Assembly: GCA_038252945.1 (NCBI GenBank)
Contig: JBBSHN010000001.1
Location: 72,068-136,067, forward strand
From: JAUJOE01 sp038252945
Lineage (GTDB): Bacteria > Actinomycetota > Actinomycetes > Propionibacteriales > Nocardioidaceae
DNA: 64,000 nt
Direction: 5' to 3'
The first letter of the stretch is position 1. Each line of letters starts with the position of its first letter. A program made the translations under genes and the position numbers. Below are positions 26,218-34,729 of the stretch, in pieces. The notes beneath the pieces were generated by a model. The model saw nothing but the letters and a program-made list of their open reading frames with translations, was not told the DNA's origin and did not search any database.

Positions 26218-27756
26218 GTGAGCATCCGCTTGATCGAGCCCGACACCGTGCTCGCCGGCCGCTACGTCGTCCAGGACATGCTGGTCGAAGAGGGAGACGC
26301 CGAGTCGTGGCGCGCCTTCGACCGGGTCTTGGCCCGCTCGGTCGTTTTGCAAGTACTTCCGTCGTCGTCGCCGTATGCACACCGCTTGATCGAGGCAGCA
26401 AAGCACGCTTCCCGGGTTCCCGACCCACGCGTGCTTCAAGTCCTGGACGTCGTCAATGACGGGGTCCTCACCTACGTCGTGCGGGAGTGGGTGGGCGGTC
26501 AAGCGCTGGATCTGCTGCTGGCGGAAGGGCCGCTTCCAGCTCGTCGAGCGGCCTGGCTGCTGCAAGAAGTCGCCGGGGCGCTCACATCAGCTCACCTGGT
26601 CGGTGTCGAGCACGGTTGTCTCATGCCGAGCACGGTGGTACTCACCGACTCCGGCGGCGTGAAGATACTCGGCCTGGCCACGTTCGCGGCCCTCCAGGAC
26701 TGCGAGCCTGCACACGTTGATCCGCAGTACGAGGACGTCCGTGCGCTCGGCCGCCTGCTCTACGCCTGCCTGACGGCTCGGTGGCCAGGAGTTGGCGGCA
26801 CCACGCTGCCGGAGGCGCCGACCATCCGAGGACGGTTTCTGAGACCCCGGCAGGTGCGGGCCGGAGTACCGCGATCGTTGGACGACCTCTGTGACCGCAT
26901 CCTCACGCTGAGCGCGCCGCCTCGGTACGCCGCCCCCCTCACTAGTGCGGCGCAAGTCAAAGATGCACTGACCCACCTTCTTGCGGCGGACCGGTCGACC
27001 AACGGCTCATCCATGGCGCGTAGCCGAGCCGCTGAGGCTGCGGCTGCTCGGACCGCCCCACCACCAGCAGTACCATCTCGTGCCGACGGCGCCTCGTCGG
27101 ACGCCGCGCTTACCGAACAAGGTGCCGCAGCACGGCGGCGCCGGCGCTTGGGCGTTTCGGCAACGGCGCTGTGGGCTGGCTTGGCGCTTCTCGTCGCTGC
27201 GGTCATGGTGTTGGCATACCTGACAGACCACCACCAGGCGAGCGTGCCGAGATCGGGACCGGCCTCGCGACCCACGATCACCGCCACAACTCTGCGACAG
27301 CTTCGCATTCAGGGAGCTCAGTCGTTCGATCCTTACCCGGGCTCGGGCAGCGAGAACCCCTCCCTCGTCCCGTTCGCCATCGATGGAGACCCCACTACGG
27401 CCTGGGAAACGTTGACTTACCGTGGCAGTCCACAGCTTGGGGGCCTCAAGAAGGGCGTCGGTTTGGTGCTTGACCTTGGCCGCGTGCGGAATGTCAGCGA
27501 GGTGATCGTCAGCTTGCAAGGAGCGCCGACGAGTCTTGAACTACGTGGGGCGCCGGCTTCAGCGACCCAGGCGCCTACTCAGGCGGCCCAGCAGTACCGA
27601 CTTCTGGCCGAGCTCCGGGACGTCCGTGCCTCGGCGGCATTTCGACTCAGCCACGCCGTCGCCACCCGGTTTCTTCTCGTGTGGCTCACGTCTTTGCCAC
27701 CGGAGGGCCCACAGGCCTACCGCGGGCGCGTGGCCGAGGTGAAAGTCCTAGGGTGA
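26218..27756 (+). CDS. Membrane-anchored protein kinase-like pseudokinase (MviN-partner type)
   Basis: About 512 residues from GTG 26218 (an upstream start in the MurJ tail is possible). An N-terminal kinase-like domain (about 14-265) lacks every catalytic signature: the VAIK lysine is Gln45 in VVLQVL, no glycine loop is visible, HRDxxxxN reads EHGCLMPSTV, and DFG reads LGL. A Lys/Arg-rich linker, one membrane helix (about 311-335) and an extracellular C-terminal domain with SENPSLVPFAIDGDPTTAWET, typical of discoidin/carbohydrate-binding beta-sandwiches, follow. This matches the C-terminal half of mycobacterial MviN. Known there: PknB phosphorylates the pseudokinase to recruit FhaA. Both pknB and fhaA are in this window, so the same circuit is likely. 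Confidence 0.85.
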   Translation: MSIRLIEPDTVLAGRYVVQDMLVEEGDAESWRAFDRVLARSVVLQVLPSSSPYAHRLIEAAKHASRVPDPRVLQVLDVVNDGVLTYVVREWVGGQALDLLLAEGPLPARRAAWLLQEVAGALTSAHLVGVEHGCLMPSTVVLTDSGGVKILGLATFAALQDCEPAHVDPQYEDVRALGRLLYACLTARWPGVGGTTLPEAPTIRGRFLRPRQVRAGVPRSLDDLCDRILTLSAPPRYAAPLTSAAQVKDALTHLLAADRSTNGSSMARSRAAEAAAARTAPPPAVPSRADGASSDAALTEQGAAARRRRRLGVSATALWAGLALLVAAVMVLAYLTDHHQASVPRSGPASRPTITATTLRQLRIQGAQSFDPYPGSGSENPSLVPFAIDGDPTTAWETLTYRGSPQLGGLKKGVGLVLDLGRVRNVSEVIVSLQGAPTSLELRGAPASATQAPTQAAQQYRLLAELRDVRASAAFRLSHAVATRFLLVWLTSLPPEGPQAYRGRVAEVKVLG

Positions 27757-28412
27757 CCTCGGCCGACCTCGACGATATTGCCCTGCTCCGGGCGCATGTC
27801 GAGGGTGACCCCGACGCGTTCACGCAGCTCGTGACGCGGCATCGCGACCGTTTGTGGGCGGTCGCACTTCGCACGGCAGGTGATCCTGAGGACGCCGCTG
27901 ACGCGCTGCAAGAAGCCCTCATCTCTGCGTTCCGGCGGGCGGATTCCTATCGCGAAGAAGCTCAGGTGTCGACCTGGCTGCACCGCATAGTCGTGAACGC
28001 CTGTCTTGACCGGCTCAGGCGACGGTCATCCCGCTTCGCCTATCCCTTGCAACAGCCGAACGACGAGCGGGACGCTGACCGATTCGACAACTCGGCGAAG
28101 ACCGAGCCTGTCGCTGAGACAGCCACACGCCGGGTCGACGTATGGGCAGCACTGAACTCCCTATCGGCAGATCAGCGGGCCGCTTTGGTTCTCGTCGACG
28201 TGCAGGGCTACTCCGTGAACGAGGCCGCACGCATTCTCAGCTGTCCTCCGGGCACCGTGAAGAGCCGGTGCTCTCGCGGACGCGCCCGACTGGCCCGTCT
28301 GCTGGCGTCGTACGGAGGGAACCGCACGCCAGGTGTGGACGTCCAATATCTGAGTACCCCACCCAGCTTGCCGACCGAGCGATCATCCGCCGACCAAGGA
28401 CTTCCGCCGTGA
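27753..28412 (+). CDS. sigM: ECF RNA polymerase sigma factor, SigM-type
   Basis: Alternative sigma factor that redirects RNA polymerase when released from its anti-sigma. 219 residues from GTG 27753, which overlaps the previous stop (GTGA). Region 2: DAFTQLVTRHRDRLWAVAL, DPEDAADALQEALISAFRRADSYREEAQVSTWLHRIVVNACLDRLRRR. Region 4: SLSADQRAALVLVDVQGYSVNEAARILSCPPGTVKSRCSRGRARLARLL. The position (murJ-pseudokinase-sigM-anti-sigma-trxB) matches actinobacterial sigM loci. The target regulon cannot be read here. Confidence 0.94.
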   Translation: MTSADLDDIALLRAHVEGDPDAFTQLVTRHRDRLWAVALRTAGDPEDAADALQEALISAFRRADSYREEAQVSTWLHRIVVNACLDRLRRRSSRFAYPLQQPNDERDADRFDNSAKTEPVAETATRRVDVWAALNSLSADQRAALVLVDVQGYSVNEAARILSCPPGTVKSRCSRGRARLARLLASYGGNRTPGVDVQYLSTPPSLPTERSSADQGLPP

Positions 28413-29167
28413 CCGCCGACCACGTCTCCTGGGAGATGCTCGGCGACTACTCCGCTGGCCTGCTCTTTGCTGATGAACAGGCTTCCGTCGCGCAACACCT
28501 GACGTCTTGCCCTGACTGCTCCGCCGCTGCCGCGCGAATACGCGAGGTCCAGACGACTCTGTCGACCGGCGGCAAGCAACCCCTCCGCATGCCATCCGCG
28601 GTGTGGCTGCGGATCGAGTCGGCTCTGGAGCAGGAACTGAGCCTCAATCGCCGGTCGCCGGGCCGCAATCCACCGTCGCCAGCACGCAGACGGCCCAGCG
28701 GCGTCGTGCTGAGTGCTGCAGCGGCAGCACTGGCGGTGGCAGGGGCGGGAGTGGCGCTCCAGCACGCTGTGCAGTCCTCCTCCCACGCCGCGACGGCTGC
28801 CTCGACCGCCGCGTCGGCCGCCGCGAAAGCCCGCGGAGCGCAACCGGCAGACCGACGGGCTGCTGCCTCAGACGGACGACTCACCATTCGCTCGGCTGCT
28901 CCGGCGCTCACTCCTGCCACCTTGCCGTTGTACGCCCGGAGCATCGGTCGTGGCGGCCGGCCGGCGAAGCGGTCCGCCTCCACCGTCACCGGGCAACGCT
29001 CTTCGCCTACGTCTTGTGCCTTGCCCGACACTTCGGCCTCTACGGTTGTCTCAGCAGTGCGCTGGCGCGGTGTGCCAGCGGTAGTGGTGGTGCGCCGGTC
29101 GACGCGTCAGGTGCAGGTACTCGACTGCCGCACGGCGGCTCGGGTCCTGTACGCCACCTCGTACTGA
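28409..29167 (+). CDS. Zinc-binding anti-sigma factor (ZAS), partner of SigM
   Basis: About 252 residues from GTG 28409, overlapping sigM by 4 nt. The N-terminal ZAS domain has His30-x3-Cys34-x2-Cys37 (QHLTSCPDC), the redox-sensitive zinc motif of RsrA-like factors. A basic linker and one membrane helix (about 96-118) follow, then an extracellular Ala-rich tail. It should bind and hold the sigma factor at the membrane. The domain order fits the RsmA-like proteins of the trxBA locus. Stress signal unknown. Confidence 0.9.
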   Translation: MTADHVSWEMLGDYSAGLLFADEQASVAQHLTSCPDCSAAAARIREVQTTLSTGGKQPLRMPSAVWLRIESALEQELSLNRRSPGRNPPSPARRRPSGVVLSAAAAALAVAGAGVALQHAVQSSSHAATAASTAASAAAKARGAQPADRRAAASDGRLTIRSAAPALTPATLPLYARSIGRGGRPAKRSASTVTGQRSSPTSCALPDTSASTVVSAVRWRGVPAVVVVRRSTRQVQVLDCRTAARVLYATSY

Positions 29168-29186
29168 AGGCAAGTAGGCGGCTGGC

Positions 29187-29212
29187 GGAAGTATTTCACC
29201 ATAAAATCGGTT
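29187..29212 (+). promoter_or_regulatory. SigR/SigH-type promoter for trxB-trxA
   Basis: GGAAG at 29187-29191, an 18-base spacer, and GTT at 29210-29212. The known consensus for the Streptomyces SigR / mycobacterial SigH group is GGAAT-N18-GTT, and trxBA is a classical target. Transcription would start about 45 nt before trxB. Agreement is exact except the fifth base. No other promoter was searched for systematically. Confidence 0.7.
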
Positions 29213-29262
29213 GAGACTGTCGCGGCGCGCTTCCGCCCGCCGACCGATGCTTAAGAGAGGCA

Positions 29263-30207
29263 ATGATGCCGTCCGAAGTCCGCAACGTCATCATCATCGG
29301 GTCAGGTCCCGCCGGATACACCGCGGCGATCTACGCCGCACGAGCGAACCTGTCCCCGCTGGTCTTCGAGGGGTCGGTCACAGCAGGCGGCGCATTGATG
29401 AACACCACCGACGTGGAGAATTATCCGGGCTTTCCCGACGGCATCATGGGTCCCGGTTTGATGGACGATTTCCGCAAGCAGGCGGAGAAGTTCGGGGCTG
29501 AGCTCATTCCTGACGACATCACCGACGTCGACTTGACGTCCAACATCAAGCTCGTCACAGACTCAGCCGGCGGCGTCCACCAGGCGCTGACCGTGGTGCT
29601 CGCCATGGGCTCGGGTTATCGCAAGCTCGGCCTCGCCGACGAGGACAGACTGTCCGGACACGGAGTCAGCTGGTGCGCCACTTGCGACGGATTCTTCTTC
29701 CGGGATCAGCACATTGCAGTCGTGGGCGGCGGTGACTCAGCGGTCGAGGAGGCGACCTTCCTCACGCGGTTCGCCGACAAAGTCACGTTGATTCATCGGC
29801 GCGGTGAGCTTCGCGCGAGCAAGATCATGGCCGCTCGAGCCCATGCCAACGACAAACTCGAGTTCGCCTGGAACAGTGTCGTGCGGGATCTAGTTGGCGA
29901 CGACCAGCTCGACGGCGTCATCGTCGAGGACGTCACCACGGGTGCCACCAGGAGGCTCGACGTCACAGGCATTTTCATCGCCGTCGGCCACGATCCCCGT
30001 TCTGAGTTGGTGCGTGGTCAAGTCGACGTGGACGATCAGGGCTACGTTCTGGTTCAGGATAGGTCAACTCTGACCAAACTGCCCGGTGTCTTCGCCTGTG
30101 GCGACCTCGTCGATCACACCTACCGCCAGGCAGTCACAGCTGCCGGTTCCGGTTGTGCCGCGGCCTTGGACGCCGAGCATTACCTCACGGCATTGTCGGA
30201 CCACTGA
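29263..30207 (+). CDS. trxB: Thioredoxin-disulfide reductase
   Basis: NADPH-dependent flavoenzyme that reduces thioredoxin. 314 residues, standard low-molecular-weight size. FAD site IIGSGPAGYTAAIYAARA at the start, redox pair Cys138-Ala-Thr-Cys141 in WCATCDGFFF, NADPH site VVGGGDSAVEEATFL, C-terminal FAD site GVFACGDLVDHTYRQAVTAAGSGC. ATG 29263 follows AGAGAGG. trxA follows after 46 nt; both probably run from the SigR-type promoter at 29187. Confidence 0.97.
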   Translation: MMPSEVRNVIIIGSGPAGYTAAIYAARANLSPLVFEGSVTAGGALMNTTDVENYPGFPDGIMGPGLMDDFRKQAEKFGAELIPDDITDVDLTSNIKLVTDSAGGVHQALTVVLAMGSGYRKLGLADEDRLSGHGVSWCATCDGFFFRDQHIAVVGGGDSAVEEATFLTRFADKVTLIHRRGELRASKIMAARAHANDKLEFAWNSVVRDLVGDDQLDGVIVEDVTTGATRRLDVTGIFIAVGHDPRSELVRGQVDVDDQGYVLVQDRSTLTKLPGVFACGDLVDHTYRQAVTAAGSGCAAALDAEHYLTALSDH

Positions 30208-30253
30208 CCTAGCCTGCTGCTATCCGCCCGAACAACAACCCGATGGAGAACAC

Positions 30254-30580
30254 ATGAGCGCGATTCCCGCTGTCACCGACAACGACTTCAAGGCAACGGT
30301 GCTCGAGTCAGATACACCGGTACTTGTCGACTTCTGGGCTGAGTGGTGCGGCCCCTGCCGCCAGGTGTCACCGATCATCGACGAGATCGCCCGTGACTAC
30401 GGCGACAAGATGCGCTTTGTCAAGATGAACGTCGACGAGAACCCTGTGACACCCGCCAGCTACCGAGTCACTGGAATTCCAGCACTCAACGTCTACAAGA
30501 GCGGCGACCTGGTCAAGTCGATAGTCGGCGCCCAGCCCAAAGCGGCGTTGCTCAAGCAGCTATCTGAATTTCTCGACTAG
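30254..30580 (+). CDS. trxA: Thioredoxin
   Basis: Small disulfide reductase fed by TrxB. 108 residues with the active site WAEWCGPCR (Cys32, Cys35), cis-Pro in VTGIPALNVYKSG and a normal full fold. ATG 30254 has a gatggagaa site; a longer in-frame reading into trxB is not credible. In mycobacteria the amidase cwlM follows; here a GNAT gene lies convergent immediately after. Confidence 0.97.
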   Translation: MSAIPAVTDNDFKATVLESDTPVLVDFWAEWCGPCRQVSPIIDEIARDYGDKMRFVKMNVDENPVTPASYRVTGIPALNVYKSGDLVKSIVGAQPKAALLKQLSEFLD

Positions 30581-31219
30581 TCAGCCGCCGGGCCGGCCCC
30601 GGGGCAACGCCTGCACCGGCCCAGCGGTGACATCGGGACGAAGAGCATCAAGCCAGCGCTCTAGGGCTTCCTCCATGTCTGAAGCCCACGACAGCACGCT
30701 TCGCAACTCCAGGCGCAGCCTGGGGTAGCGCGGATGCGGATGCACTGTCTTGAAGCCCACTGACGTCAAGAAGCCAACGGGCAGCGCGCACTCCAACTCC
30801 CGGGCGGTGGAGTCACCAAACGCTTCGACTGCCTTCACCCCGCGGCGGCTCATCAGATCCTTCACCACACCCTGTACCAGCACACGACCGAGCCCACCGG
30901 AGGCGTACTGCGCAACAACGTGCACCGTCATCAACAGCACAGCGTCGGCGCTGATCTGACCCGCCCCCAACAGGCCCGCTCCTGCGGCGTACTCGGCCGG
31001 TGCGTAGATCGCGAAGCCGGCGACCTGCCCGTCGACGTACAGCACTCGCCCGCAGCTGCCCCATTCCAGCAAGACGGCAGATAGCCAGTTCTCCTTCGCG
31101 GCTGGGTCAAACCCCCTTCGGCCGGTCTCCCAGAAAATGCAGCCTCGGCACGGGTGCGGCAGGTCGCTGATGTTGTCCAGCGTCAGGGGCACCACTCGAC
31201 GACTCACTGAAGGCTCCAC
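30581..31219 (-). CDS. GNAT family N-acetyltransferase
   Basis: 212-residue protein of the GNAT fold: VLYVDGQVAGFAIYAP (beta strands 2-4), a motif-A-like stretch YASGGLGRVLVQGVVKDLM (about 125-145) in which the usual Gln/Arg-x-x-Gly acetyl-CoA loop reads YASGGLGR, and VEAFGDS followed by GFLTSVGFKTVHPHPRYPRLRLEL. An early CRGCIFWE motif resembles the family found beside trxA and parB in actinobacteria (Rv3916c). Substrate unknown. It abuts trxA and is convergent with it, 204 nt downstream of parB. Confidence 0.85.
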   Translation of the reverse strand: MEPSVSRRVVPLTLDNISDLPHPCRGCIFWETGRRGFDPAAKENWLSAVLLEWGSCGRVLYVDGQVAGFAIYAPAEYAAGAGLLGAGQISADAVLLMTVHVVAQYASGGLGRVLVQGVVKDLMSRRGVKAVEAFGDSTARELECALPVGFLTSVGFKTVHPHPRYPRLRLELRSVLSWASDMEEALERWLDALRPDVTAGPVQALPRGRPGG

Positions 31220-31423
31220 TGGTCGCCATTCGGACCACTCGCGCCGGGTGGCACCGGCGTACGCAAAAGCGCTATGGGTCGACGCGCGTCTGCTGGCACC
31301 GCGCGCAGAGCATGAGGCAGCACATTGTGCATCGTAGTCGTGGCGGCGGCGGACCGTGGATGCGATCCGGCCCCAGCAGCATCACCGCCGGTCGGTCAGT
31401 GTGTCGACATGTTGACCTGGCTG

Positions 31424-32446
31424 TCAGACGGACAAGGGATCGCCGGACAACAGGTCTGCAAGCCGGTGCAGGTCTTCCAAGGTGGCGAACTCGATGACGA
31501 TCTTGCCCCGTCGTCGACCCATCTCGACGGTACAGCGGGTATCGAAGCGCTCCCCCAACGTTTGGGCGATTTCGTCAAACTCCGGAAGCCGAGGTTTCTC
31601 GTTGCTCCTCGGTGGCCTCAGTTGCTTTCCGTCGGCATAGCGACCGGTGGCGATTAGCTCTTCGACCGCCCGAACGGACATCCCCTGGGCGATCACCTGG
31701 GTCGCGAGCCGATCCTGTACCTCGGGGTCTTCGACACCTAGCAGAGTACGCGCGTGACCAGCTGTGAGCACACCCGCCGCGACCTTGCGTTGCACGGCTG
31801 GACTGAGCCGCAACAAGCGCAGGGTATTCGAGATGTGCGGACGCGAACGGCCCAGTCGGCTCGCCAATTCCTCCTGTCTCACGCCGAAGTCTTCGAGCAG
31901 CTGTTGGTACGCGGCCGCCTCTTCGAGCGGGTTCAGGTCCTCGCGGTTGAGGTTCTCCAACAACGCATTTCGAAGCAAGGATGTATCGCTGGTTTCCCGT
32001 ACCAATGCAGGGATGACGTCGAGCCCGGCGAGTTGGGCCGCGCGCCAGCGGCGCTCCCCCATCACCAGCTCAAAGCGCCCAGAGCTCGCTGGTCGAACTA
32101 CGACGGGTTGCAAAACCCCGACGAGCGAGACGGACTGCGCCAGCTCGTCGAGCGCCTGCTCATCGAACACGGCGCGAGGTTGTCTTGGGTTGGGTGAGAT
32201 CGCCACCACCGGAAGCTCGGCGAAGAAGGTGCCGTCCGGCAGCTGACCTTTAGAGCCGTCGGCAGACAGACCCGAATCCTCGACCTTGGCCGTCCCATCT
32301 TCGCGTCGGACTACGGTGTCGAGTGAGAGAGAGTCCGTCGGGTCCGACGCTTGGCGGGGCGACGCCTGACGCTGAGACGGAGGACCTGCGGGCGCCGCGG
32401 GAATGAGCGATCCAAGTCCTCGCCCAAGGCCTCGTGTGGTCGTCAT
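31424..32446 (-). CDS. parB: Chromosome partitioning protein ParB
   Basis: CTP-dependent DNA clamp that loads at parS and spreads to form the origin-segregation complex. 340 residues. ParB/Srx N-domain (about 65-170) with NPRQPR, GVLQPVVVR and the CTP-binding motif GERRWRAAQLAGL; helix-turn-helix DNA-binding part with LGRSRPHISNTLRLLRLS; C-terminal dimerisation part after about 270. ATG 32446 overlaps parA by 4 nt. I saw no perfect parS in the window (see rejected items). Confidence 0.97.
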   Translation of the reverse strand: MTTTRGLGRGLGSLIPAAPAGPPSQRQASPRQASDPTDSLSLDTVVRREDGTAKVEDSGLSADGSKGQLPDGTFFAELPVVAISPNPRQPRAVFDEQALDELAQSVSLVGVLQPVVVRPASSGRFELVMGERRWRAAQLAGLDVIPALVRETSDTSLLRNALLENLNREDLNPLEEAAAYQQLLEDFGVRQEELASRLGRSRPHISNTLRLLRLSPAVQRKVAAGVLTAGHARTLLGVEDPEVQDRLATQVIAQGMSVRAVEELIATGRYADGKQLRPPRSNEKPRLPEFDEIAQTLGERFDTRCTVEMGRRRGKIVIEFATLEDLHRLADLLSGDPLSV

Positions 32447-33480
32447 CGGGTGTCCTCTCGCTCCGTCAGCTCTAGGGCTACCGACCGGTACGCAAGAGCG
32501 CCAGAAGAGTCGGGGTCGTATGTCAGCACTGTTTGGCCATAGCTAGGTGCCTCGGAGATGCGGACCGAGCGCGGAATAGTCGTGCGAAGCACCAATCGTC
32601 CGAAGTGACTGCGCACCTCATCGGCGACGCCGGTCGCAAGTCGGGTGCGACCGTCATACATCGTCAAGACGATGGCTCCGAGCCGCAGCCTGGGGTTGAC
32701 GTGCTCACGCACCGAGTCGATAGTGCGTAGCAGCTGGCTCAGTCCCTCGAGCGCGTAGTACTCGCACTGGATCGGCACGAGCAATTCGTCTCCGGCTGCC
32801 AGTGCGTTGAGCGTCAAGAGCCCAAGGGACGGCGGACAATCGACCACCACGAAGTCGTACTTCGACGCAGCTGTCTGCTGCCTCTCCAAAAGGTTTTGCA
32901 GCGACTCCCGTAGACGAGACTCTCGCCGTTCGAGGGACACCAACTCGATCTCAGCTCCGGCCAAGTCGATCGTCGCCGGCACGACGCGGAGGCCTGGTAG
33001 CTCTGGGCTCTCCACCGCCACATCTTCGATGGCACGCTCGCCCGTCAAGACGTCGTAGGTGCCCGGTGTGCCCTCCGAGTGCTGCACCGAAAGCGCCGTG
33101 GAGGCGTTCCCTTGGGGGTCGAGGTCGATAACGAGGACCTGCAGTCCACCACTCGCCAAGGCAGCAGCGACGTTTACTGCCGTCGTCGTTTTGCCGACCC
33201 CTCCCTTCTGATTGGCCACGACCATGAGACGGGTCTGTTTCGGGCGACGCAACTGTCGCGCGGACTCGCTGGTTGACTGCTTCACAGATCGCTCGGCAGC
33301 TCTTGCTAACGGGAGCGCTGATGTTTCCGCTGTTGACTCACGGGCAGCGATTTCGGCGGCGGTCGGCACATGCGCCTCGTCGGAACGACTCGTCGGCCAG
33401 CCTAATCCCGGTGACGCTCCCGTTGTCGCGCTTGGCCACCCGAGCCCGGACTGCACTCCGGACTGCACCCGAGTTTGCAA
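32443..33480 (-). CDS. parA: Chromosome partitioning ATPase ParA
   Basis: Walker-type ATPase that binds DNA and drives origin segregation with ParB. Deviant Walker A KGGVGKTTTAVNVAAALA, VIDLDPQGNAST, switch region DFVVVDCPPSLGLLTLNAL, PIQCEYYALEGLSQL. The frame is open to 33588, but this overlaps rsmG (stop at 33497). TTG 33480 lies 9 nt after GAGGGG and is my preferred start, giving 345 residues; TTG 33489 or GTG 33468 are possible. The N-terminal part before the ATPase core is poorly conserved, so the start stays uncertain. Coupled to parB by a 4-nt overlap. Confidence 0.95.
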   Translation of the reverse strand: MQTRVQSGVQSGLGWPSATTGASPGLGWPTSRSDEAHVPTAAEIAARESTAETSALPLARAAERSVKQSTSESARQLRRPKQTRLMVVANQKGGVGKTTTAVNVAAALASGGLQVLVIDLDPQGNASTALSVQHSEGTPGTYDVLTGERAIEDVAVESPELPGLRVVPATIDLAGAEIELVSLERRESRLRESLQNLLERQQTAASKYDFVVVDCPPSLGLLTLNALAAGDELLVPIQCEYYALEGLSQLLRTIDSVREHVNPRLRLGAIVLTMYDGRTRLATGVADEVRSHFGRLVLRTTIPRSVRISEAPSYGQTVLTYDPDSSGALAYRSVALELTEREDTR

Positions 33481-33496
33481 GCGAAACAACCCCTCG

Positions 33497-34138
33497 TCAT
33501 ATCGATGGACTCGCTCGCGACTGTATCCGAACAATAGTCGTGGGCGGTGTAACGACGCCCCGACCCCACCGTTCAATTGTCGGCTCACTCACCGTAAGTC
33601 TGCGCAGCTTCGGAAAGACGCTAGCTATTTCTTGCTCCACCGACTGCCCCTTGATAGCCACCAGTTCGCCATCGGGGTTCCACAGCGGAAGAGTCCATAT
33701 CACTAGTCGGCCAAGAGGGGCAACTGCTCGAGCTGTCACGTAGTCGAACTTACGAGTTTTCGAAAGCTCCTGGGCCCGGCTGTGTACCACTTCTACAGGA
33801 ATATCCAGTGTGGTCACTATGTCGCTCAGAAACTTCCAACGCCGCAATAGCGGCTCAATCAGAGTGATGCGCAAGTCAGGTCTACTCAGTGCAAGCACTA
33901 TGCCGGGGAGTCCGGCGCCCGAGCCGACGTCGCACACAGTGCTGCCCTGTCGGAACACCGGCGCCGTCACCGCACAGTTCAGTATGTGTCGTTGCCAGAT
34001 GCGGTCTCGCTCCTGGGGCCCGAGAAATCCGAGGTCCACCCCCGCACCTCGCAGCAGATCGGCATATCTCCGGACCGCGGCGACACGGGCGCCAAAGAGA
34101 CTAGTAACAAGGGTCCCAGGAGGCTCGTCTGATTTCAT
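33497..34138 (-). CDS. rsmG: 16S rRNA (guanine527-N7)-methyltransferase RsmG
   Basis: SAM-dependent enzyme (GidB) that methylates G527 of 16S rRNA; its loss gives low-level streptomycin resistance in other bacteria. 213 residues. SAM-binding VCDVGSGAGLPGIVLALSRPDLRITLIEPLLRR, then DYVTARAVAPLGRLVIW. ILNCAV in the N-terminal helix is family-typical. It lies 30 nt after jag and 16 nt before the preferred parA start. A partial parS-like sequence at 34133-34145 overlaps the start codon. Confidence 0.96.
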   Translation of the reverse strand: MKSDEPPGTLVTSLFGARVAAVRRYADLLRGAGVDLGFLGPQERDRIWQRHILNCAVTAPVFRQGSTVCDVGSGAGLPGIVLALSRPDLRITLIEPLLRRWKFLSDIVTTLDIPVEVVHSRAQELSKTRKFDYVTARAVAPLGRLVIWTLPLWNPDGELVAIKGQSVEQEIASVFPKLRRLTVSEPTIERWGRGVVTPPTTIVRIQSRASPSI

Positions 34139-34168
34139 ACGAAACGAGTCCCAGGACGGCCCGAACTC

Positions 34169-34729
34169 TCAGTCGGGGGGTAGCACCACGACACAGCGCT
34201 TCGGCTCAACTCCATCGGACTGACTGCGCAACCCGCGCTCGGCGACCGCGTCGTGAACGACCTTTCGCTCGAAGGGCGACATCGGCGCCAGCTTCACCGC
34301 CTCGCCGGTCTCCTGCACTTCTTCGCTGGCCTCTGCGGCGAGCTGGACGAGCCTGCGTCGAACGCCTTGCCGGTATCCGCTGATGTCGAGCATCAGCCGC
34401 GACCGCAGTCCGGTTTCTCGGTGCACGGCGAGTCTGGTCAGTTCCTGAAGGGCGTTGAGAACCTCACCGTCGGCCCCGACAAGCGCCTCCAATCTGGTCC
34501 CGACAACAGAAACCGCCGCGCGGTCGTTCTCGACGTCTAAGTCGATGTCGCCATCGAGGTCGACGATGTCCAGGAGGTCTTCAAGGTAGTCCGCAGCGAT
34601 GTCGCCTTCTGCCTCCAATTCCGCAACCGGCGAAGGCTCGGCTTCGGAGCCTTCGGGCGGGACCTCGGGAGATGTCTCGAGACTCTCCTGTGCCACCGGC
34701 AAGTCCCCCTCTCTGGGAGCCGTGCTCAC
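34169..34729 (-). CDS. khpB: Jag/KhpB-type RNA-binding protein (KH-II and R3H)
   Basis: RNA-binding protein encoded beside yidC; KhpB/EloR in other bacteria acts with KhpA on elongation. 186 residues from GTG 34729, which overlaps the yidC stop (GTGA). The N-terminus is Pro/Glu-rich and disordered (1-50); a KH domain (about 60-130) has VVGTRLEALVGADGEVLNALQELTRLAV; the R3H domain (about 135-180) has APMSPFERKVVHDAVAE and LRSQSDGVEPKRCVVV. The canonical R-x3-H of the R3H motif reads R-x3-H in FERKVVHDAV. Confidence 0.93.
   Translation of the reverse strand: MSTAPREGDLPVAQESLETSPEVPPEGSEAEPSPVAELEAEGDIAADYLEDLLDIVDLDGDIDLDVENDRAAVSVVGTRLEALVGADGEVLNALQELTRLAVHRETGLRSRLMLDISGYRQGVRRRLVQLAAEASEEVQETGEAVKLAPMSPFERKVVHDAVAERGLRSQSDGVEPKRCVVVLPPD

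Noticed and set aside
34133..34145. tttcatacgaaac, a parS-like sequence at the rsmG start
   Set aside because: Three central bases differ from the parS core TTTCACGTGAAAC and it overlaps a start codon. I saw no exact parS in the window.
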